This document shows, piece after piece, positions 1 through 7,201 of a stretch of DNA of 64,000 nt. Location: positions 186,001 to 250,000 of the forward strand of contig NZ_JAFGZD010000004.1 in NCBI RefSeq assembly GCF_017165765.1, written 5' to 3'. A program made the translations under genes and the position numbers. The stretch comes from Pseudomonas capsici (lineage in GTDB: Bacteria > Pseudomonadota > Gammaproteobacteria > Pseudomonadales > Pseudomonadaceae). The notes under the pieces are model-generated. The model saw only the letters and a program-made list of their open reading frames with translations. It did not search any database and was not told the DNA's origin. Numbering within the stretch: the first letter of the stretch is position 1; each line of letters begins with the position of its first letter.

Positions 1-1
1 C

Positions 2-961
2 CCGATGATGATCGAGCACGTAGACGCCATCGTCGACATGCGCCGCCACCTGACCCTGGAAAAAGGCGCGACCCCTAACAAGGGCGCCGAAGTGCTGGAT
101 AACCTGATCGCCACCGACAACCCCGGCGGTTTCGCGCCGGGCGGACGGATGAACTGGGCGGCGGATTTGAGCCTGAACCTGCTCAGCGAAAAGAAAACCA
201 CCGATGTGCTGTTCTGGGTGGGCGATGGCGCGTTCGATATGCGCAACCAGCGCACGCTGCGAGCGTTTGTCAAAGTCCTGAAAGCCGCGAAGGTCGACTT
301 TGCCGTACTGGGCCTTGAAGAGCGCGACAGTGGCGATGTGGCCCGTCGTCTGGGTGATGAAGCGACATTCCAGATGCTGGCCAGACGCAATATCCAGACG
401 CTGTCCAGATACAGCTTCAAGCGCATCGTCACCTGCGACCCCCACAGCTTTCATGTGCTGAAAAACGAATACGGTGCCTTGGGTGGCGACTACCTCGTTC
501 AGCATCACAGCACTTACATGGCTGAACTGCTTCAGGGCGGCGCGCTCAGGCTCGGGCAACACAAGGGCTCCAGCGTGACGTATCACGATCCCTGCTACCT
601 GGGACGTTACAACGGTGAATACGAAGCGCCGCGCGAGGTATTGCGTGCCCTGGGTATCGAGATCAAGGAAATGCAGCGCTCGGGCTTCCGTTCCCGTTGC
701 TGCGGTGGCGGGGGCGGTGCGCCCATCACCGATATTCCCGGCAAGCAGCGGATTCCCGACATGCGTATGGACGATATCCGCGAGACCGGTGCAGAACTGG
801 TAGCAGTCGGTTGTCCACAATGCACGGCTATGCTTGAAGGTGTGGTCGAACCGCGGCCGCTGATCAAGGACATTGCCGAGCTGGTGGCCGATGCCTTGAT
901 CGAAGAGCCGGTTGTCAGCAAGTCGGAGCCTGCCAGACGTGAACCTGCGGAGGTGCATTGA
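2..961 (+). CDS. dgcB: DgcB, dimethylglycine demethylase Fe-S subunit (5' truncated)
   Basis: This is the C-terminal part of the iron-sulfur/heterodisulfide-reductase-like subunit that, with DgcA, demethylates dimethylglycine to sarcosine. The reading frame is open to the window edge, and full-length homologues are about twice as long, so the start lies upstream. Two CCG-type cysteine motifs are visible: DPCYLGR near residue 198, and CCGGGGGAP followed by GCPQC. They are typical of the FAD/Fe-S oxidoreductases that pass electrons to an ETF. The stop codon overlaps the next ATG (ATGA), and the following ETF genes are the expected electron acceptors. The assignment rests on these motifs plus the dgcB-etfA-etfB-gbcA-gbcB context. 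Confidence 0.85.
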   Translation, partial: PMMIEHVDAIVDMRRHLTLEKGATPNKGAEVLDNLIATDNPGGFAPGGRMNWAADLSLNLLSEKKTTDVLFWVGDGAFDMRNQRTLRAFVKVLKAAKVDFAVLGLEERDSGDVARRLGDEATFQMLARRNIQTLSRYSFKRIVTCDPHSFHVLKNEYGALGGDYLVQHHSTYMAELLQGGALRLGQHKGSSVTYHDPCYLGRYNGEYEAPREVLRALGIEIKEMQRSGFRSRCCGGGGGAPITDIPGKQRIPDMRMDDIRETGAELVAVGCPQCTAMLEGVVEPRPLIKDIAELVADALIEEPVVSKSEPARREPAEVH

Positions 962-2181
962 TGAGCGACATTATCCGCCGTGACCCGCGTGCCGAATGGA
1001 TCGCACGTAACCGTCTGCACCCTTTGCATGCAGCGATGCAGCCCGTACAGACCAGTTGGATGGGACCTAATGGCCTTATGCGCAAGAATGTGCACGGGCT
1101 GGGCTTCATCGGCCCCAATGGTATCAAGCGCATCGACCGCAGCGGCGCGCAGCAGGGCGGGACGGTCAAACGTTCTGCGGCTGCCGAGATCAGCCTGCCG
1201 CTGCATCAAGTGCCGGAGCCTGCGTTTTACATCACCGTGGTGCCGGACATGGTCGGTGGCCGCCTGAGCAGTCACGACCGGGATCTGCTGGGGCTTGCCC
1301 ATCAACTGGCGGGCAGCGCTGGAGCGGTTCTGGCCGTGGTATTTGGCGAGCATAAGGAAAACACTTTCGAGACGGCGGGTGTCGACCGCCTGCTGGTTCT
1401 GGAAGGTGATGAGTTCAGCGGTTATTCACCGGAGCAGCGCGTGCAAGGGCTGCTGGCTGTGGATAACCAGTTCAACCCACGGCACTGGCTGTTGCCGGAC
1501 AGCCGCAGCGGCGGCGGTGAGCTGGGACGGCGTTTTGCTGCCAGCCTGGGCGAGCGTCCGGCGACCCGTGTCTGGCAGGTCAAGGACGAACAGTGCATCG
1601 GGCGTGCGGGAGCGGGCCGTGAAGACCTGGCCCGTCCGCTGGCGCGCCTGATTCTGGCCGCTGCCGAATGCGCCGAGCCGGTCAGTGAAACGCGCCATGA
1701 AGCGTTGTCGGTGGAGTTATCCACACGTGTGGCGCGCAGTCTTGCACGTATCGAGGACCTTGGCGCAGTCGCCGTGGATCCGGCAGTTATCCCCATGGCC
1801 GAAGCGGAGTTCATCTTCTCGGGCGGCAATGGCGTCAAGGACTGGGACTTGTTCCATCGCACGGCTGCGGCTCTGGGAGCGACCGAAGGTGCCTCCCGGG
1901 TAGCGGTGGACGATGGTTTCATGAGCCGGGACCGTCAGGTGGGGGCCAGCGGAACCTGGGTCACTGCACGTGTGTATGTGGCTGTGGGTATCTCTGGCGC
2001 GATCCAGCACCTGCAAGGCATTGGTGCCTGCGACAAGGTGGTGGCGGTCAACCTGGATGCCAGCTGCGACATGATCAAGCGCGCCGACCTGTCGGTGATC
2101 GGTGAAAGCGCTGCCATCCTCCAGGCCTTGATCGAGGCGGTCGAGGCTTATCGCAACGAGGCAAAACGTGATGCGGCCTGA
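961..2181 (+). CDS. etfA: Electron transfer flavoprotein, alpha subunit (dgc-associated)
   Basis: This 406-aa ETF alpha subunit probably takes electrons from DgcAB and passes them to the ETF:ubiquinone oxidoreductase. The C-terminal FAD-binding half is clear: VAVGISGAIQHLQG, then VAVNLDASCDMIKRAD, the signature ETF-alpha FAD loop. The first ~75 residues are an extension not found in housekeeping EtfA, with a GPNG motif seen twice, which marks the betaine-cluster version. I chose ATG 961, which overlaps the dgcB stop and has GGAGG about 7 bases upstream; a TTG sits one codon earlier. Two perfect DnaA-box 9-mers fall inside this gene (1458-1466 and 1717-1725). Confidence 0.88.
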   Translation: MSDIIRRDPRAEWIARNRLHPLHAAMQPVQTSWMGPNGLMRKNVHGLGFIGPNGIKRIDRSGAQQGGTVKRSAAAEISLPLHQVPEPAFYITVVPDMVGGRLSSHDRDLLGLAHQLAGSAGAVLAVVFGEHKENTFETAGVDRLLVLEGDEFSGYSPEQRVQGLLAVDNQFNPRHWLLPDSRSGGGELGRRFAASLGERPATRVWQVKDEQCIGRAGAGREDLARPLARLILAAAECAEPVSETRHEALSVELSTRVARSLARIEDLGAVAVDPAVIPMAEAEFIFSGGNGVKDWDLFHRTAAALGATEGASRVAVDDGFMSRDRQVGASGTWVTARVYVAVGISGAIQHLQGIGACDKVVAVNLDASCDMIKRADLSVIGESAAILQALIEAVEAYRNEAKRDAA

Positions 2182-2197
2182 GCGAGGGAGTTCATCT

Positions 2198-2992
2198 GTG
2201 GATAATGCGTCATTGAACAAGACCTCGTTGCAGGTCATGAGCCTGGTGTCCATCGGCGCTCACCCGACCTCGGGACGCGCCCGTCGCGCCGAGCAGGATG
2301 CCCGCGCCGTGGAGCTGGGTCTGCAACTGGCTGGGGATAACTTGCAGGTGCTGCATGCCGGTAATCCCCAGGAGCCTGCATTACGGGCCTATATGGGCAT
2401 GGGCTTGGACGAACTGCAGGTGCTGGAGCAGCCCGAAGGCGCGGACGCATTGCCTGCGCTGACCGACTACATCCGCGATGCGGGGGTGCAGATCGTGCTC
2501 ACCGGCAGCCAGGCGGAAACCGGCGAAGGCTCGGGCATGTTGCCGTTCCTGCTGGCGGAACGGCTGGGCTGGCCGCTGGTGGTGGGGCTGGCTCAGGTGG
2601 AGTCTCTGGATAGCGGTGTGGCCCTTGTCCTGCAAGCCTTGCCGCGAGGCCAGCGGCGTCGCCTCAAGGTTCGCCTGCCGTTTCTGGCCACTGTGGATAA
2701 CGCAGCGCCCAAGCCGCGCCAGAGCGCCTACGGCCCTGCGCAGCGTGGAGCCCTGGGTGTGGAGCAGGTAGAAGTGGTGGTGGATGAGTTACTCACAGCC
2801 CATAGTCTGCAACCGGCCAAACCCCGTCCCAAACGCCTGAAAGTGATCAAGGCCAAGAGCGGCGCCGACCGCATGAAGGCCGCAACTGCCAAGGCCAGTG
2901 GCGGCACCGGGCAAGTCCTCAAAGGCGTCAGCCCGCAAGAGGGGGCTGCGGCGATCCTCAAGTTGCTGGTGGAAGAAGGCGTCATTCGATAA
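2198..2992 (+). CDS. etfB: Electron transfer flavoprotein, beta subunit (dgc-associated)
   Basis: This is the partner of the preceding alpha subunit. The ETF-beta N-terminal alpha/beta domain is recognisable (VSIGAHPTSGRARRAEQDA, then GADALPALTDYI and a GSQAETGEGSGMLPFLLAE stretch). The C-terminal ~60 residues form a basic tail (KRLKVIKAKSG) not typical of housekeeping EtfB. The start is ambiguous. GTG 2198 has GAGGGAG 7 bases upstream and gives 264 aa. ATG 2171 would overlap the alpha gene and has GAGG 9 bases upstream. I prefer 2198. A DnaA-box 9-mer lies across this start (2197-2205) and another lies inside the gene (2692-2700). Confidence 0.8.
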   Translation: MDNASLNKTSLQVMSLVSIGAHPTSGRARRAEQDARAVELGLQLAGDNLQVLHAGNPQEPALRAYMGMGLDELQVLEQPEGADALPALTDYIRDAGVQIVLTGSQAETGEGSGMLPFLLAERLGWPLVVGLAQVESLDSGVALVLQALPRGQRRRLKVRLPFLATVDNAAPKPRQSAYGPAQRGALGVEQVEVVVDELLTAHSLQPAKPRPKRLKVIKAKSGADRMKAATAKASGGTGQVLKGVSPQEGAAAILKLLVEEGVIR

Positions 2993-3057
2993 CTGTTTCC
3001 AGTACAAGCGAATTGATTGGCTCTGTCTGCATTAAGTGTTGCAAGTCCGTCCGAGGG

Positions 3058-3117
3058 CTGTAGGAGGCAGCTTGCTGGCGACCTTCACCGTTGTCGCCAG
3101 CAAGCTGCCTCCTACAG
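3058..3117. repeat. Long perfect inverted repeat downstream of etfB
   Basis: Two 25-base arms (3058-3082 and 3093-3117) are perfectly complementary and separated by a 10-base loop. The arm contains AGGCAGCTTGCTGGCGAC, a variant of the gcagcttgctggcga / gcgagcttgctcgcga REP family scattered through Pseudomonas intergenic regions. It lies 65 bases after the etfB stop, so it could end or stabilise the dgc-etf transcript. There is no T-tract. Confidence 0.75.
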
Positions 3118-3140
3118 GAGTTACACACATTCCCTGTGCG

Positions 3141-3734
3141 TCCACCTGTGGATAACGTGTTCGCGGGTTGCTGAGCCCTATGTAAACCGTGCCTTACAGG
3201 CCTCTGGTTGAAAAATGATCAACCTAACTTGCGGTTTTTACTGACTTTTTCATGTGGATAAACAATCCACTGCTCCTCATTTTCCTATCGATTGCCCACA
3301 AACTCTGTTGGCCTCTCTGTGGACAAGTTGTTCGTGATCTCTTGCAGGCCATATAAGACGTGGCCTGCAAGGTTCTGTATGAAAAATGATCAATTGACTG
3401 TCAATTGAGATGAATCACCCTCAAAAGCCTTGCTGTATCACGTCTGAAACAGTTTTCCACAGGCCGTGGCCAGCAAATCCCAAGTTGCCCCCAAAGTCTG
3501 TTGGCGCTTCTGTGGATAAGGTGTTCGTGATCCCTTGAAGACCAATGAATACGAGGTCTTCAGACGTTTGGTCAAAAAATGAACAGTCTGGCCCTTGGTT
3601 GCAGTAATGACTAAGTCACGGTTTTTTCAGGTTTTTTGAGAGCGAGAAAATCGACTTTCCCACAATTGCTGTGGGTTGCTCTGTGGATAAGTTGTTCGTT
3701 GACGTCGGGAGGGGCCTGCCGGCCTGGGTTGTGA
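3141..3734. repeat. Four imperfect direct repeats (~171-193 bp) headed by DnaA-box motifs
   Basis: Four related units begin at about 3147, 3318, 3511 and 3682. Each opens with TGTGGAYAA followed by a GTTCG motif (for example TGTGGATAAGTTGTTCGT). A short dyad follows (GCAGGCC/GGCCTGC in unit 2, TGAAGACC/GGTCTTCA in unit 3), then a TGAAAAATGATCAA-like AT-rich box. The units end in CCCACAA-nn-CTGTTGG-like sequence. Spacings between heads are 171, 193 and 171 bases. No convincing ORF with a ribosome-binding site occurs here. The last unit runs into the gbcA terminator hairpin. Function unknown. Confidence 0.75.
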
Positions 3735-3770
3735 GGGAGTTGGATGTTTTTTGATCAACATCCAACTCCC
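3735..3770 (-). terminator. Hairpin after gbcA
   Basis: A 14-base perfect stem (3735-3748 with 3757-3770) and an 8-base loop lie 7 bases beyond the gbcA stop. There is no U-tract in the gbcA direction, so it may act as a 3'-end stabiliser as much as an intrinsic terminator. Confidence 0.6.
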
Positions 3771-3776
3771 ATAAGG

Positions 3777-5075
3777 TCACTCGTGGTTGACCGCTACGCC
3801 TTTGAGGTAGGGCGCAGGTTCTGCACCCAGGTTTTCCAGAACCCGCGAGCTGTACCAGTCGATGAAGTTGACCACGCCGAACTCATAGGTCTTGGAGTAC
3901 GGGCCGGGCTGGTAGGCGCTCGAGTTGATACCGCGCTGGTTCTCCTCGGCCAGGCGACGGTCCTGATCGTTGGTGGCGTCCCAGACTTGACGCATGCGCT
4001 CAACGTCGTAATCGACGCCTTCCACGGCATCCTTGTGCACGATCCACTTGGTCGTGACCATGGTTTCCTGGGCGCTGATCGGCCATACCGTGAAGACGAT
4101 GATGTGATCGCCCATGCAGTGGTTCCAGGAGTGAGGCAGGTGCAGGATACGCATTGAGCCCAGGTCCGGGTTCTGGATACGGCCCATGAGTTTCTTGCAG
4201 CCGACCTGGCCGTCCATGGTCATGGACACGGTGCCCTTGAGCAGCGGCATGCGTACGATGCGGTTACGCAGGCCAAAACTGGCGTGGGCGTAAGGAATCT
4301 TCTCGGCATCCCAGGCGGCGGCAGAGGCGGCCACGTGGTCCTTGAAGGCCTGATCGGCGCGTGGGTCGGTCACATCGTCCCATTCGAGCAGTGTTTTCAA
4401 CAGCTCCGGGTGCGAACCGTTGCAGTGATAGCACTCGCGGTTGTTCTCGATCACCAGCTTCCAGTTGGCCTTTTCCATCAAGGTGGTCTGCACCGCCACC
4501 TTGGTGTTCTCCATGTCGTAGGGTTCCATGTAGTGCTTGAGCGTGGCCAGGAACTCATCGATGGCGGGCGGGTTCTCCGCCAGACTGATGAAGATATAGC
4601 CGCCTGCGGTCTTGACGTTGATGGGCTTGAGGCTGAAGTTCTTCATGTCGAAGTCGTCGCCCATCTCGGTGCCCGCGTACAACAGGCGTCCATCCAGCTC
4701 GTAGGTCCACTGGTGGTAAGGACAGACCAGCTTGGCGACCTTGCCTTTCTCGGCTGTGCACAGCCGCGAGCCACGGTGGCGGCAGACGTTGTGGAAAGCA
4801 TTCACGCTGCCATCCGGGGCGCGCACGACGAGGATCGGGTTCTTGCCGATCTGCAGCGTCAGGTAGTTGCCCTTGGCCGGGATTTCACAGGTCATGCCTG
4901 CAATCAGCCATTCCTTGTGAAAGATTTCCTGCATGTCGATTTCAAACAACCGGTCATCACTGTAGAACGGCTGTGGCAGCGAATAGGTGCGCTCGCGGTT
5001 CTGTAGCATCTCGGCAGTGGCCTTGCGTGCAGGTTCCAGCGGGTCGCCAAGGCTCAGGGTTGCGGTGATGTCCAT
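3777..5075 (-). CDS. gbcA: GbcA, glycine betaine monooxygenase Rieske subunit
   Basis: This is the oxygenase component that, with the reductase GbcB, demethylates glycine betaine to dimethylglycine and formaldehyde. It is a 432-aa Rieske non-haem iron oxygenase. The [2Fe-2S] ligands are C98-R-H100 and C118-P-Y-H121. The catalytic-domain iron motif NNRECYHCNGSHPELL follows. Length matches characterised Pseudomonas GbcA. ATG 5075 has GAGGGA about 9 bases upstream. It is divergent from gbcB, and both are known in P. aeruginosa to be activated by the AraC-family regulator GbdR. That regulator is not in this window. Confidence 0.93.
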   Translation of the reverse strand: MDITATLSLGDPLEPARKATAEMLQNRERTYSLPQPFYSDDRLFEIDMQEIFHKEWLIAGMTCEIPAKGNYLTLQIGKNPILVVRAPDGSVNAFHNVCRHRGSRLCTAEKGKVAKLVCPYHQWTYELDGRLLYAGTEMGDDFDMKNFSLKPINVKTAGGYIFISLAENPPAIDEFLATLKHYMEPYDMENTKVAVQTTLMEKANWKLVIENNRECYHCNGSHPELLKTLLEWDDVTDPRADQAFKDHVAASAAAWDAEKIPYAHASFGLRNRIVRMPLLKGTVSMTMDGQVGCKKLMGRIQNPDLGSMRILHLPHSWNHCMGDHIIVFTVWPISAQETMVTTKWIVHKDAVEGVDYDVERMRQVWDATNDQDRRLAEENQRGINSSAYQPGPYSKTYEFGVVNFIDWYSSRVLENLGAEPAPYLKGVAVNHE

Positions 5076-5397
5076 TTTTCAATTTCCCTCATGACCGCAT
5101 CGTTGGCGGCCTGCGAATGTGGCTAATACGGTTCTTTGCAGCGTTGCACGCAAGGCGATCGGGGTTCGCTCATGCAGGTGAGTTTCTTCGTGGCTGTTGA
5201 GGGCGAGTGTGGAGGTGGGCGCAGACTGAACCTTATCCATGGGCGACATGGCCGAATCCGTTCCCGACTAGGGAACCCACGGTCTGTGGGGGCTGGTCGC
5301 CGTAAGTACGTGAATGTCGTTGATAGGTAAATGCGCCTCCTGCGCGTTACGCAGAATCCTCACCATAAAGGCCGGCAGTCGGTCGTGGAGATCAAGC
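5076..5397. promoter_or_regulatory. gbcA-gbcB divergent control region with three dyads
   Basis: The 322 bases between the divergent starts hold no credible gene. Near the centre are GTTCCC-gacta-GGGAAC (5260-5276), CCCAC-ggtct-GTGGG (5276-5290) and CCATGG-gcga-CATGG (about 5238-5252). In P. aeruginosa GbdR binds this promoter region. I do not recall its exact site well enough to assign one of these dyads to it, so they are candidate operators only. Confidence 0.45.
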
Positions 5398-6498
5398 ATG
5401 TCCCAGAATTTTCTCAGCCCGGTAACCACCCAGACATGGGCCAATGGCCGCCATCTTGTGCGAGTCGTCAAGGTGATTCAGGAAACCTGGGATGTCAGGA
5501 CCTTCTGCTTCATGGCAGACCAGCCGCTCCTGTTCTTCTTCAAGCCTGGTCAGTTCGTCACACTGGAGCTGGAGATCGATGGCCTGCCCATCATGCGCTC
5601 CTACACCATCTCCAGTTCGCCGTCGGTGCCTTACAGCTTCTCGATTACCGTCAAGCGTGTTCCGGGAGGCAAGGTTTCCAATTACCTGCACGATACGCTG
5701 CATGAAGGCCAGGAGCTGGCGGTGCACGGGCCTGTCGGGCTGTTCAATGCCATCGACTTCCCCAATCCGAAGATTCTCTATCTCAGTGGCGGCGTCGGTA
5801 TCACGCCGGTCATGTCCATGGCCCGCTGGTTCTACGACACCAATGCCAACGTCGACATGGTGTTCGTGCACAGCGCCCGCTCACCGAAGGACATCATCTA
5901 TCATCGCGAGCTGGAACATATGGCGTCGCGGATCGATAACTTCAATCTGCATCTGATCTGTGAGAAGCACGGCCTCGGCGAGCCCTGGGCGGGTTATCGC
6001 GGTTACCTGAACCAGCGGATGCTGGAGCTGATGACGCCGGACTACAAGGATCGCGAAGTCTTCTGCTGCGGGCCGACGCCGTACATGGCTGCGGTCAAGC
6101 GCATGTTGCAGGAAAGCGGCTTCAACATGGCTCAGTACCATGAAGAATCCTTCGGAGCGACGCCGCCGGAAGTGCGCGCCGAGGCTGTGGAGCATGCCGA
6201 AATCGCTGCGGATGCGCCGGAAGTCGACGTGGCGGACCTGCATCAGGTGGAGTTCACCGAGACCGGCAAGAGCATTCGCGTCGCGCCGGGGGAAACCGTC
6301 CATGCGGCGGCTTCCAAGCTGGGCCTGATGATTCCCAAGGCCTGCGGCATGGGCATCTGTGGCACCTGCAAGGTCATGAAGCTCAGCGGCGAAGTCGAGA
6401 TGGAGCACAACGGCGGTATCACCGACGAGGACGTGGAAGAGGGTTACATCCTGTCGTGCTGCAGCGTGCCGAAGGGGGATGTGCGGATCGAATACTGA
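5398..6498 (+). CDS. gbcB: GbcB, glycine betaine monooxygenase reductase subunit
   Basis: This 366-aa flavin/iron-sulfur reductase feeds NAD(P)H electrons to GbcA. Domains in order: an FNR-type FAD domain (RSYTISSSPS near residue 67), an NAD domain (LSGGVGITPVMSMARW near residue 130; FCCGPTPYM), and a C-terminal plant-type [2Fe-2S] ferredoxin with C316, C321, C324 and C354. An upstream in-frame ATG exists at 5314. ATG 5398 has GTGGAG 7 bases before it and gives the length usual for GbcB, so I chose it. Confidence 0.93.
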   Translation: MSQNFLSPVTTQTWANGRHLVRVVKVIQETWDVRTFCFMADQPLLFFFKPGQFVTLELEIDGLPIMRSYTISSSPSVPYSFSITVKRVPGGKVSNYLHDTLHEGQELAVHGPVGLFNAIDFPNPKILYLSGGVGITPVMSMARWFYDTNANVDMVFVHSARSPKDIIYHRELEHMASRIDNFNLHLICEKHGLGEPWAGYRGYLNQRMLELMTPDYKDREVFCCGPTPYMAAVKRMLQESGFNMAQYHEESFGATPPEVRAEAVEHAEIAADAPEVDVADLHQVEFTETGKSIRVAPGETVHAAASKLGLMIPKACGMGICGTCKVMKLSGEVEMEHNGGITDEDVEEGYILSCCSVPKGDVRIEY

Positions 6499-6505
6499 TC
6501 CACAG

Positions 6506-6526
6506 GGGCGCATCGAGTGTGCGCCC
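6506..6526. terminator. Hairpin between convergent gbcB and 86-aa gene
   Basis: GGGCGCA (6506-6512) pairs with TGCGCCC (6520-6526) around a 7-base loop, just after the gbcB stop. A weak T-rich run follows on the plus strand. It probably serves gbcB. Confidence 0.5.
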
Positions 6527-6540
6527 GGTTCTTACAGGTC

Positions 6541-6801
6541 TTACTTGTGATTCTGTTTGTAGGTCGCCAGTGCCGGCAGCAATTGCTGATCGATGGCCTG
6601 GCGTACCGCTGGCAATATGGTTGCACTGCCCGTCAGCAATTGTTCGACCAGGCGCCGCAATGCCGTGGCGCGCTCTTCGTTCAACCCACATACCGCTTGC
6701 GCGCAGGCCTGCTCTGCCGTTGAGCCACTGGGCATCTCGAACCCCAGCGCTCTGAGTTGGCTCAGCAAGTCCTCTTGATCAATCAAATCCGCGTGCATCA
6801 T
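6541..6801 (-). CDS. Small conserved-type hypothetical protein (86 aa)
   Basis: I do not recognise a family. The protein begins MMHADLIDQEDLLSQLRALG and looks like a compact all-helical soluble protein rich in Leu, Ala and Gln. It has no signal peptide or membrane segment. ATG 6801 is preceded by AAAGGA about 9 bases upstream, which favours it over the longer frame starting near 6942. It is convergent with gbcB. The translation has a plausible amino-acid composition and a real ribosome-binding site, so I take it as a gene of unknown role. Confidence 0.6.
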   Translation of the reverse strand: MMHADLIDQEDLLSQLRALGFEMPSGSTAEQACAQAVCGLNEERATALRRLVEQLLTGSATILPAVRQAIDQQLLPALATYKQNHK

Positions 6802-7054
6802 GACGAGTGTTCCTTTGCTCGGGTAAGGCCCTGATTCTGGTTGGGCGTCGTTGCCTCGGCAAGCCCGTCTGCCGTGGATGGCTTGATTACCTATGGGCAG
6901 GTCGCTTTCTGAACGGCCCTGTCCGGCAGAAAAGCCGATCAACGGTCAGGTTTCCGGGCTTTACCTGTTATTTCTGACAGTACCCAACCCATCGGTCCGA
7001 GTATTCAATAATCCCCTGTTATTCCTGACCCGATAAGGAGGTCGCGCTTTGGTA

Positions 7055-7201
7055 ATGACTCATTTCATGGAGCACATCATAGATTTGGTCGTGCTTAACG
7101 TTTTGAAGGCAGCACCTGTTTTCTCGATTGATGGTCTGAACAGGCCAAGGGATTGGTGGGTTAAATGCAAAGAAAAATATTCACAGGCACGTCTTTCCTG
7201 A
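7055..7201 (+). CDS. Possible 48-aa leader ORF overlapping the propeller gene
   Basis: A textbook Shine-Dalgarno TAAGGAGG (7034-7041) precedes an open frame. It can start at TTG 7049 (7-base spacing) or ATG 7055 (13-base spacing) and encodes MTHFMEHIIDLVVLNVLK... ending at TGA 7199-7201. It overlaps the first 37 bases of the beta-propeller gene in another frame. The propeller gene itself lacks an obvious ribosome-binding site, so translation may be coupled. Alternatively the Shine-Dalgarno once served a longer propeller ORF that has since shifted frame. Confidence 0.35.
   Translation: MTHFMEHIIDLVVLNVLKAAPVFSIDGLNRPRDWWVKCKEKYSQARLS

Larger units (their letters stand above)
1458..3690. other. 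Cluster of eight perfect DnaA-box 9-mers (TTATCCACA)
   Basis: Exact TTATCCACA or its complement TGTGGATAA occurs at 1458-1466, 1717-1725 (opposite orientation), 2197-2205, 2692-2700, 3147-3155, 3253-3261, 3511-3519 and 3682-3690. One-mismatch versions lie at 811-819, 3318-3326 and 3453-3461. In the remaining 60 kb I noticed only three perfect copies (22015-22023, 52845-52853, 59101-59109). The densest part is the non-coding tract 3147-3690. No dnaA, dnaN or gidA is present, so this is not the canonical oriC. Confidence 0.7.

Noticed and set aside
1458..3690. Chromosomal replication origin (oriC)
   Set aside because: Boxes are present but no dnaA, dnaN, rpmH or gidA neighbours and no evident AT-rich 13-mer set; a titration or regulatory locus fits better.
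3141..3734. Possible CRISPR array
   Set aside because: Units are ~170-190 bp, diverged and without short identical repeats or spacers; no cas genes.
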